Shown here: piece by piece, positions 1 through 5,939 of the stretch
How positions within the stretch are numbered: position 1 is the stretch's first letter
Layout: every line of letters starts with the position of its first letter
Position numbers and translations under genes: made by a program
Notes under the pieces: generated by a model
Seen by the model: only the letters and a program-made list of their open reading frames with translations
Told to the model about the DNA's origin: nothing
Database searches by the model: none
Source of the DNA: a bacterium
Lineage (GTDB): Bacteria > Verrucomicrobiota > Verrucomicrobiae > Opitutales > Opitutaceae
Reading direction: 5' to 3'
Length of the DNA stretch: 15,434 nucleotides
NCBI GenBank assembly: GCA_021780625.1
Contig: JAJXYI010000196.1
Coordinates: 1-15,434 of the forward strand

Positions 1-1
1 G

Positions 2-1627
2 CCGGCGCTGGCCAAGTACGTCTTCCCGGTCATCTTCGACCACCTCGTCCCGCAGAACATGGTGTACGAGGTCGTCCTCGCCATCCCGTTCGTGTTCGCG
101 GTCCGCGCCTGGTCCTCCTACCGGAACAGCTACTTCACCCAGTTCGCCGGCCTCAAGATCCTCGAAACCCTGCGCATCGAGTACTTCAGCAAGCTGCAGC
201 GTCTTCCCCTGTCCTTTCTCCAGGACAAGTCCACCGGCGACCTGCTATCCCGCGGCCTCACCGACACCGCCCAGCTTCAGTTCACGCTTACGATCTTCGC
301 CAACGATGGCATCAAGCAGCCGCTCACCCTGATCAGCGCGCTCGGTTACCTCGCCTGGCTCGCCTATTCCACCCACGGCGTGGGCATCGTCCTCGCCTGC
401 TTTCTCATCCTTCCGCTGACGATCTTCCCCATCCGCTACGTGGGACGAAAGGTCCTCAAGCGCGCCCAGCAGGTCCAGGCGCAACTAGGCGACATCACAG
501 GGTTCTTCTCGGAAAACCTGTCCGCCGCCCGGGAAGTGCGCGCCTTCGGACTCGAAGACCGCGAGATCACGCGTTTTGCAGGACAGACGAACACGCTGGT
601 GCGCTTCCAGATGAAGATCGTGAAGTATGCGCAGGCGCTGACCCCCGCGATCGAGCTCCTCTCGGCCTTCGGTATCGCCATCACGCTCGCACTCGCCTAC
701 GGCACCGCCATCGATCTCTCCACCTTCATGTCGATCGTGTTCGCGCTCTACATGTGTTATGAGCCGATCAAGAAGCTCGGCTTCATCAACAATGAGCTGA
801 AGCGCGCTGTCGCCTGTATGGAGCGGCTCGAAGTCGTCCTCGACGCCCCTGTCACGATCCGCGATCCGGAGTCTCCGGCCAAGGTGGGACGCCTGTCCGG
901 CCACGTCGCGTTTGCCGATGTGACCTTCGCCTACAAACAGGGCGAACCCGTCCTTACGCACGTCACCGCCCACGTTCCCGCCGGCACCGTCTGCGCTCTG
1001 GTCGGTCCGAGCGGCGCCGGAAAGTCCACGTTCGCCAATCTCGTGCCCCGGTTCTACGAGACCGTCTCCGGACGCGTGACGATCGACGGCATCGATGTGC
1101 GCGACATGCGCCTCGCCGACCTGCGCCGCAACATCGCCCTCGTCTCCCAGGATCCGGTTCTGTTCAACGACACGATCTATAACAACCTCCTGCTCGGGCG
1201 CCCCGACGCCACGCGCGCCGAGGTTGAGCAGGCCGCCCGCGACGCCTTCGCCCACGACTTCATTCTGGCCCAGCCCAAAGGCTACGACACCCTGGTCGGC
1301 GAACGCGGAGCCTCGCTGTCCGGGGGACAAAAACAGCGGGTCGCCCTCGCACGGGCCTTTCTTCGCAACGCACCGATCCTCATCCTCGACGAAGCCACCA
1401 GCGCCCTCGACACCGAGAGCGAGGCCGCCATCCAGGCCGCCCTCAAGAAACTCGTCCAGGGCAAGACGGTCCTGATCATCGCCCACCGTTTCAGCACCAT
1501 CCGCGACGCATCGCTCATCCAGGTGTTCGACCGCGGTCAGATCGTCGGGACCGGCTCCCATGCCGAACTCTACGAGTCCTGCAATCTCTACAAGCGCCTC
1601 TACGACGGGCAGACCGCCCTGGGCTGA
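2..1627 (+). CDS. ABC exporter, fused permease and ATPase (MsbA-like), 5' end missing
   Basis: Half-transporter of the ABCB/MsbA type that would work as a homodimer in the inner membrane and flip or export a lipid or other hydrophobic substrate. The reading frame is open to the left edge, so the true start lies outside; 541 residues are visible against roughly 580-600 usual, so only the first helix or so is lost. Hydrophobic segments occupy about the first 260 visible residues. The ATPase domain follows, with Walker A GPSGAGKST (bases 1004-1030), Q-loop VSQDP, signature LSGGQ (1316-1330), Walker B ILILDE (1376-1393), D-loop SALD and switch histidine in IIAHRF, all intact. The ATPase part is certain. 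Lipid A as substrate is an inference supported only by waaA elsewhere in the window; a multidrug or peptide exporter is equally compatible. Confidence 0.95.
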   Translation, partial: PALAKYVFPVIFDHLVPQNMVYEVVLAIPFVFAVRAWSSYRNSYFTQFAGLKILETLRIEYFSKLQRLPLSFLQDKSTGDLLSRGLTDTAQLQFTLTIFANDGIKQPLTLISALGYLAWLAYSTHGVGIVLACFLILPLTIFPIRYVGRKVLKRAQQVQAQLGDITGFFSENLSAAREVRAFGLEDREITRFAGQTNTLVRFQMKIVKYAQALTPAIELLSAFGIAITLALAYGTAIDLSTFMSIVFALYMCYEPIKKLGFINNELKRAVACMERLEVVLDAPVTIRDPESPAKVGRLSGHVAFADVTFAYKQGEPVLTHVTAHVPAGTVCALVGPSGAGKSTFANLVPRFYETVSGRVTIDGIDVRDMRLADLRRNIALVSQDPVLFNDTIYNNLLLGRPDATRAEVEQAARDAFAHDFILAQPKGYDTLVGERGASLSGGQKQRVALARAFLRNAPILILDEATSALDTESEAAIQAALKKLVQGKTVLIIAHRFSTIRDASLIQVFDRGQIVGTGSHAELYESCNLYKRLYDGQTALG

Positions 1628-1786
1628 GACTGAAAAGAAGCCAGTACGTGAAGCGGCGAGATGAGAATGAATTCAGGATCAAACGGCACAGGATGCATGA
1701 AGGCTCCTGGATTCTAGATTCTCGGTTTTTCTCCCCTCCGTTTTTCATGGCCATCCACCTCTCGACTCTGGGATAACTCCACCCGC

Positions 1787-2176
1787 GTGCCCGAGAAGGA
1801 ATCCTATCACTTTTCCCGCCTCGCCGAGGAACTCATCGGCGACCTGCGCGGCCTGCCTTTCCAGGAGCCCGCGCGCATGAAACGGCGCGCCACCAAACCC
1901 ATGGCGCCCCTCGTCGAGGAGCTGCTCGTCAAATACAACATCGGCGGCCACTCACCCATCGACAGCGTGCGGGAAAAATGGACCGAGACCGTCGGCCACG
2001 CGAACGCAGCCTTCTCCCACCCGCTCGAAATCGACGGACGCGGGCGCCTCATCGTCACGGTGTCCCACGCCGTCGTCCGCAGCGAGCTTCACCTCCACTG
2101 CTCCACGATCCTGCGCAAGCTCAAGCTGCTTCCCGGCTGCGGCCACCTGCGCGAAGTCGTGCTGCGCGCAGGTTGA
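1787..2176 (+). CDS. DUF721 / DciA-like protein
   Basis: A 129-residue protein whose residues about 43-128 fit the DUF721 pattern: a helical stretch ending in W65-x4-G70, then H-x-P-L-E, a strand pair ending RLIVTVS (87-93), then S99-E-L, a leucine-rich helix and a final VVLRAG. DUF721 includes DciA, which loads the replicative helicase DnaB in many bacteria without DnaC or DnaI. That role is family knowledge and has not been shown for this protein. The chosen start is a GTG, because the frame has no ATG that would keep the domain; the frame stays open for some codons upstream, so a slightly longer form is possible. It sits 159 bases after the ABC exporter on the same strand and converges on the TonB-domain gene with a 29-base gap. 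Confidence 0.85.
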   Translation: MPEKESYHFSRLAEELIGDLRGLPFQEPARMKRRATKPMAPLVEELLVKYNIGGHSPIDSVREKWTETVGHANAAFSHPLEIDGRGRLIVTVSHAVVRSELHLHCSTILRKLKLLPGCGHLREVVLRAG

Positions 2177-2205
2177 GCCGCACGTCGGGCTAACTCGGCC
2201 CGGGG

Positions 2206-2751
2206 TCAGTCCGCCTCGACCTCGAACTTGATCTTCTGGACCAGGACGCAGGACACCGGCTCACCACGAATCTCGCCGGGGCGATAGCTCCACCGCGTGA
2301 TCGCGGCCTGCGCGGCCTTTCCAAACTGCTCGTCGGTCGCGTGCAGGACCTCCGCCCGCTCGACCGTTCCCCGCGATGTGACCACGAACGACACGAGTGC
2401 GTCGCCCTTGACCCCCGCCTTCCTCAGGGCATCCGGATACTTCGGGAGCGGCTGCATCACCGGCTTCGGCTTCACCGTCAGCAGCCCCGGCGCCACGACA
2501 TCGTGGTACACCATGTGATCCACCTTCACCGACTTGAGCGCCGGCTTCGGATCGCCCGGATGGAAATTGGCCGACGCGAAACAGATGAAGTCCTGCTCCC
2601 ATTGATACGGCGCGATCTTCGCGGCATCCACCTTCGGACCAGAGTCGGTCGACGACGCCTGCGCTGTCTCCACCTGCCCGGCCGCCGAAACGCAGCCGAC
2701 AATGGCCGAAAACAGGAAACCTGAAACAAGAATTCGGAGGGTGTTCTTCAT
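2206..2751 (-). CDS. TonB C-terminal domain protein, secreted or lipoprotein
   Basis: A 181-residue protein. Residues 101-179 match the TonB C-terminal fold: P-x-YP-x2-L near 105-109, AGVKGDALVSFVV, G-x-V-x2-A, AAQAAITRW near 147-154, RGEPVSC and a final strand KIKFEVE. The N-terminus (MKNTLRILVSGFLFSAIVGC) is a signal peptide with a possible lipobox IVGC at Cys20; cleavage after SAA near 24 is the alternative. The proline-rich spacer and uncleaved anchor of classical TonB are missing, and no exbB or exbD lies nearby, so an energy-transducing role is uncertain. The ATG at 2751 was chosen because it starts the signal peptide. The frame continues to 2982, but that extra 77 residues is translated heptanucleotide repeat and upstream sequence. 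No Shine-Dalgarno motif is visible. Confidence 0.85.
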   Translation of the reverse strand: MKNTLRILVSGFLFSAIVGCVSAAGQVETAQASSTDSGPKVDAAKIAPYQWEQDFICFASANFHPGDPKPALKSVKVDHMVYHDVVAPGLLTVKPKPVMQPLPKYPDALRKAGVKGDALVSFVVTSRGTVERAEVLHATDEQFGKAAQAAITRWSYRPGEIRGEPVSCVLVQKIKFEVEAD

Positions 2752-2821
2752 AAATTGTCGAAAGGATCGCACCAGAGACCGCCACAAAGTCGATCCGATC
2801 CCGCAATTCCTCTTCTCATCG

Positions 2822-2979
2822 CCCGATACCCGCCCTCCGCCCTCTGATCGCCCTCGAACGCCCGACGTCCGACTTCCGACCTCTGTCCTCTGTCCTCTGA
2901 CATCTGTCCTCTGGCCTCCACCTTCCGAATTCTCACATCCGACTTCCGACCTCCGACTTCCGATGTCCGTCCTCGACCT
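2822..2979. repeat. Degenerate 7-base tandem repeat array, about 21 units
   Basis: Read on the + strand, units beginning TCCG or TCTG recur every 7 bases. Seventeen are in phase from 2854 to 2972, for example TCCGACT (2868), TCCGACC (2875), TCTGTCC (2882, 2889, 2903), TCTGACA (2896), TCCGAAT (2924), TCCGACT (2938, 2952) and TCCGTCC (2966). After a 4-base slip, four more lie to the left at 2822, 2829, 2836 and 2843. The consensus is about TCYGNCY; on the - strand it is the purine-rich RGWCRGA. The array starts at the stop codon of the TPR gene and ends about 70 bases before the TonB-domain start, so it fills the untranslated gap between two - strand genes. Degenerate heptanucleotide arrays (STRR-type) are known from other bacteria. 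Its function here is unknown. Confidence 0.9.
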
Positions 2980-3761
2980 CACGCGACTATCGTCCCGTCA
3001 GTCTCAAGGCACTTTCTCGCCTTCTTTGCAGCCAGGAACCAGCGTTTCTCCGTCCTGCGCCAGATCGTCCCGCCACGGCGGTACGCTCGGATGATGTCCT
3101 CGAGCAGCGCCGTCGCCTCATTCTTGCGACCGAGGGTCGCATAACACGCGGCGATGTAAAAACGCCGCTCCTCGCCAACTCCGCTGTCCGTCATGTTCTC
3201 CAGGATCGCCAACGCGCCCGCGGCATCGCCTTTTGCCGCCAGGATCCGCGCACGGAGCAATTGGAGCGTCACCGCAGTCATCCGGTCGGGTTTCGAATCG
3301 ATCCCCGCCAGGAGCGCTTGAGCCTCGTCGATATGGCCGGCCTCGATTTTGTACCAGGCGACCTCCGACACCACCGCAGGATCCCCCTTGAACACACCGC
3401 GCGCCGCCTCCGAGGCTACGGCGTCGGCTTCGTCCTTTTGTCCGACATGATGCAGTGCGCTCGCGAGCTTCAGCCTGCGTTCGACCGTTTCGCCCTCGTC
3501 GAGCTCGGCCCGCAGGCGCCGGATCTGTACTGCCGCCGGCACCCAGCCGGAAATCCTGACTCCCTGGCGCGCCGTCCCGCCCATGTTGGGCAGGATCTCA
3601 AACGCCACGTACGCCAGCCCGCCGATCCACGGCGCAAAGAAGATGATCACCATCCACCAGAGCGGACGCCCGGTGCGGTAAACGTGAATACACAATCCGA
3701 TCTGCACGGCCAGCGTCAGCGGCCCCAGCAACGCAAAATAGGTTTGGATCAGGTCGAGCAT
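2979..3761 (-). CDS. Membrane-anchored TPR-like protein with PLDc_N-like N-terminus
   Basis: A 260-residue protein with two N-terminal membrane helices (about 10-27 and 35-57) separated by a short loop HVYRTGRPLWW. This helix-loop-helix resembles the PLDc_N segment found at the start of cardiolipin synthases and many small membrane proteins. The rest, about 80-245, is helical with repeated pairs typical of tetratricopeptide repeats, for example LASALHHVGQKDEADAVA, WYKIEAGHIDEAQALLAGI, ARILAAKGDAAGALAILE and AACYATLGRKNEATALLEDI. No phospholipase catalytic motif is present. A scaffold facing the cytoplasm is likely, but its partner is unknown. A strong Shine-Dalgarno sequence fixes the start. 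The stop codon overlaps the last unit of the heptanucleotide array. It shares strand with the DUF488 and two-helix genes upstream and the TonB-domain gene downstream. Confidence 0.85.
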   Translation of the reverse strand: MLDLIQTYFALLGPLTLAVQIGLCIHVYRTGRPLWWMVIIFFAPWIGGLAYVAFEILPNMGGTARQGVRISGWVPAAVQIRRLRAELDEGETVERRLKLASALHHVGQKDEADAVASEAARGVFKGDPAVVSEVAWYKIEAGHIDEAQALLAGIDSKPDRMTAVTLQLLRARILAAKGDAAGALAILENMTDSGVGEERRFYIAACYATLGRKNEATALLEDIIRAYRRGGTIWRRTEKRWFLAAKKARKCLETDGTIVA

Positions 3762-3762
3762 G

Positions 3763-3771
3763 CCTCCCTCC
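3763..3771 (-). promoter_or_regulatory. Strong Shine-Dalgarno sequence of the TPR gene
   Basis: On the - strand the bases GGAGGGAGG lie just ahead of the ATG at 3761, leaving about 5 bases from the first GGAGG core. It is the only near-perfect ribosome binding site I find in the window and it decides this gene's start. Confidence 0.8.
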
Positions 3772-3852
3772 GCAAAAAGGACTGCCCTGGGGCCATGTCA
3801 ATCTGCGCCTTTACACGGTCGATTCCAAACCCCGCGTGTTCGCCAGTCGAGC

Positions 3853-4374
3853 TTAGGCATCGAACCCGAACTCTTGTCGATACCGCTGCAGCGTCGGCCC
3901 GACCGAGTCCGTCGATTTCACATATTCAAGAAGGTAGTCCTGACCTCGGAATTTCACTGCCAGCCAGAGTTCACAGGACTCAAGACCGGATGCGCCGTCC
4001 ATAGAGCCTGCTTCACTGCCCGAGATTCCAGCATAGTGTCTGATATGAAGCACCACGTCCTCGAAGCGCGGCTTGAATTGCGAAAGAGAATACGAATACA
4101 AGCGCCATTCGATCGACATCATCCTTTCGCACCGATCGAAGGCCACACTGCACGATAGTCCCGCGATGACTATGGCAATTGCCGCAATGATAAGCGCTCC
4201 TGCCGCAAGGCCCTTTCCCACTGCGTGAGGCACCGCCTCGAAATAGCTCACCAGCGCAAACGCGGCCGACGCGATCGAAAGCTTGGTCAAATAGCCGCGA
4301 TTCTGGGTCGAATACGTGACTTGTCCGTCTGGCTCACGCACGTCGGCAGGCTGGCGTCGCAAGGTATGTATCAT
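3853..4374 (-). CDS. Two-helix membrane protein of unknown function
   Basis: I do not recognise this 173-residue protein. A polar N-terminus (1-28) is followed by two hydrophobic segments at about 29-46 and 57-77, rich in alanine and isoleucine. A soluble C-terminal part of about 95 residues follows, with alternating polar and hydrophobic stretches (FEDVVLHIRHYAG, CELWLAVKFRGQDYLLEYV) that suggest a small mixed alpha/beta domain, and it ends LQRYRQEFGFDA. The topology predicts that both ends lie on the same side. The frame extends upstream to 4464, but that part overlaps the DUF488 gene, so the ATG at 4374, 16 bases after the DUF488 stop, is preferred. Counted GC in 4021-4140 is 49 percent, well below most neighbours, which may indicate acquisition by transfer. 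The short gap suggests cotranscription with DUF488. Confidence 0.65.
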   Translation of the reverse strand: MIHTLRRQPADVREPDGQVTYSTQNRGYLTKLSIASAAFALVSYFEAVPHAVGKGLAAGALIIAAIAIVIAGLSCSVAFDRCERMMSIEWRLYSYSLSQFKPRFEDVVLHIRHYAGISGSEAGSMDGASGLESCELWLAVKFRGQDYLLEYVKSTDSVGPTLQRYRQEFGFDA

Positions 4375-4390
4375 TTGCCAGGGAGCTTCG

Positions 4391-4777
4391 TCAGTCCATC
4401 TTCGCCCCCGCCGCCACCAGCAACTCCCTGAGGATCGAACGGTGGCAGCGTGACTCGTCCGCACAATAGCAGCCGACGGAGAAATTCGTGCTCCGCGAAA
4501 GTGCCGCCAACAGCGCCACGTCGTGCTTCGCCGAGGGCTCCGCCATCTCCGCGCGGAATCGCTTTTCGAACACCGTCCATTCGGCGGAGGTCTCCGCGGC
4601 CAACGCGATCTTCATCGTCTCGAGGCTCGGCGCCAGGTTCGGGAACCAGACGTCGTACCAATCGTCCGCCGCAAAACGCTCCTTCGGCACTCCGCGCGGC
4701 GGCCTACGGACCGTTCCGATCCTCAGACCTTCGCCTTCCCCACGTGGTGTTCCCAAACGTACGATTTTCACGCTCAT
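4391..4777 (-). CDS. DUF488 family protein
   Basis: A 128-residue protein matching DUF488. The N-terminus MSVKIVRLGTPR, the segment GLRIGTVRRPPRGVPKERFA (18-36), YDVWFPNLAPS (41-51) and the C-terminal signature GCYCADESRCHRSILRELL (102-120) are typical. The signature holds Cys103, Cys105, Cys111 and His112. The family's biochemical function is not established; the cysteine and histidine cluster hints at metal binding or redox chemistry, which is inference. The ATG at 4777 agrees with the family's usual start. Only a weak purine stretch (AAAGAGA) precedes it. It appears to be the first gene of a - strand run with the two-helix membrane protein 16 bases downstream. Confidence 0.9.
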   Translation of the reverse strand: MSVKIVRLGTPRGEGEGLRIGTVRRPPRGVPKERFAADDWYDVWFPNLAPSLETMKIALAAETSAEWTVFEKRFRAEMAEPSAKHDVALLAALSRSTNFSVGCYCADESRCHRSILRELLVAAGAKMD

Positions 4778-5513
4778 GACGTCTCTTTCTGCGCTTCAAT
4801 TTTCCCGCTTCTCGGGTGCTCGGTCGGTGCTCCAATCGGGCTCACGCCGTATCCGTTCCCGCCACTTTCGCCAGCCGGCGCCGGACCTTCCGCACCCACA
4901 CGATCCCGCGGCGGCTCCACCGCGGCCGCCGAAGACGTCTGCCTGAAGTGAACTGTGGATTCCGGCGCCCGCAGCCAACCCACGCGTCCTTTGCGTGCAC
5001 AGCGCGCCACCGCCCTGCGGATACGTTCGACTCGCTGCACCCAAGCCTCCGCAAGGCAATAACCCTCGCCGCCCGATCTGTGACGCCCTTGCAGCGCGCA
5101 CTGGCAAACACCAAAGGGAGGGCGGGAATTCATGGCGTTAATCGGGAGGCGTTCGATCAGGTCCGCCGCCTCGACCCGGAATCATGGTTGCGGGCCGACG
5201 AAGATGCAGCAGCCACGACTCCGGCCGGGTGGCGGCGGGTACGACGGTGAATGGGGAAGGCTGTTGGTTTCAACGCGAGGAACTCGGGATCGCGGCTGGT
5301 GATGGCACGACGCAACTCAATTGCTGCGCTGCGTTCTCGTAGGACGCAAGACGCCGGCTGGCCAGATAATTCATGGCGGGAGTCCTCGCGACATCGGCAC
5401 GCCCGGCTCAAGAGCGTTAAATCCTCCCGGCGGCACCCCAAGGCGTCGTCCGGCGAATATCGCCCCGCAAGATTCGATTCGCGGTAACGCCCCTACGTGC
5501 CTCAACTGACGGC
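4778..5513. other. Gene-poor stretch without a convincing gene
   Basis: About 735 bases between the divergent DUF488 and thioesterase genes. Overlapping frames occur on both strands, but all give arginine- or alanine-rich translations without a recognisable domain. Base composition by codon position, which I counted for 4861-5100, favours no single frame throughout. I find no tRNA, rRNA, terminator or insertion-sequence ends. One - strand frame (5133-4774) ends in an ATGA overlap with the DUF488 start, which could be a small coupled gene or chance. An 11-base direct repeat AATTCATGGCG lies at 5127-5137 and 5368-5378. The stretch may hold promoters for both flanking genes and decayed coding sequence. 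Confidence 0.6.
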
Positions 5514-5939
5514 ATGAGCGTCTACGCGAAATTCGAGTCGGAACTCGCGGTGCGTCCCGACGACATCGACCTGTACCAACACGTGCACAGCACGCGCTAC
5601 CTCGACTACGTGCTCGCCGCGCGTTTCGAGCAGATGGAGCGCTGCTACGGCATGGGCATGGCCGAGTTCTCGCGACGCGGGCTTGGGTGGTTCATGGCAA
5701 CCGCCCAGATTGCCTTCAAGCGGCCGCTCGGCCTCGGCGACCGCATGATCGTGCGGACCTGGATCGAAAGCTTCTCGAGCCATGGTTGCCGCGTCCCCTT
5801 TCAGATCGAGCGCGCCGACAACCGGAAGCTCTGCTGCGACGGCGCCTGCGATTACGTGCTCGTCACACTCGCCGACGGCCGTCCAACGCCGCTGCCTGCG
5901 GACGTCGTCGAAAAATACACCATCCGGGCGAACCCCTAA
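5514..5939 (+). CDS. Acyl-CoA/ACP thioesterase, 4HBT hotdog fold (YbgC-like)
   Basis: A 141-residue single-domain hotdog protein that would hydrolyse an acyl-thioester in the cytoplasm. The N-terminal segment RPDDIDLYQHVHSTRYLDYV (14-33) aligns with the 4-hydroxybenzoyl-CoA thioesterase motif D-x-D-x3-H-V, with Asp17 at the position of the usual catalytic aspartate. The helix AARFEQMERCYG and the strand block IAFKRPLGLGDRMIVRTWI follow, as in the family. The length is normal. The substrate cannot be read from the sequence; YbgC-type enzymes act on short-chain or malonyl thioesters and have been linked to the cell envelope. The ATG at 5514 gives the standard N-terminus, although no Shine-Dalgarno motif precedes it. 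The stop overlaps the waaA stop by 4 bases, tail to tail. Confidence 0.9.
   Translation: MSVYAKFESELAVRPDDIDLYQHVHSTRYLDYVLAARFEQMERCYGMGMAEFSRRGLGWFMATAQIAFKRPLGLGDRMIVRTWIESFSSHGCRVPFQIERADNRKLCCDGACDYVLVTLADGRPTPLPADVVEKYTIRANP

Noticed and set aside
485..1561. Long - strand open frame opposite the ABC exporter
   Set aside because: It is the antisense shadow of a gene with intact ABC motifs; its translation is Asp/Gly/Val-rich without any domain.
2184..2200. CGGGC / GCCCG hairpin between the DUF721 and TonB-domain genes as a terminator
   Set aside because: Only 5 base pairs and no T-tract on either strand.
2822..2979. CRISPR array
   Set aside because: Units are 7 bases with no spacers and no cas genes nearby; it is a simple tandem repeat.
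3773..3801. TTGACA on the - strand (3801-3796) as a -35 box for the TPR gene
   Set aside because: At 17-base spacing the -10 position reads TTTTTG, a poor match.
5146..5174. GAGGCG / CGCCTC hairpin as part of a tRNA or small RNA
   Set aside because: No cloverleaf arms, T-loop consensus or terminator accompany it.
4816..5250. 144-codon + strand frame in the gene-poor stretch
   Set aside because: Arg-rich translation without a domain, no ribosome binding site, and no consistent codon-position signal.
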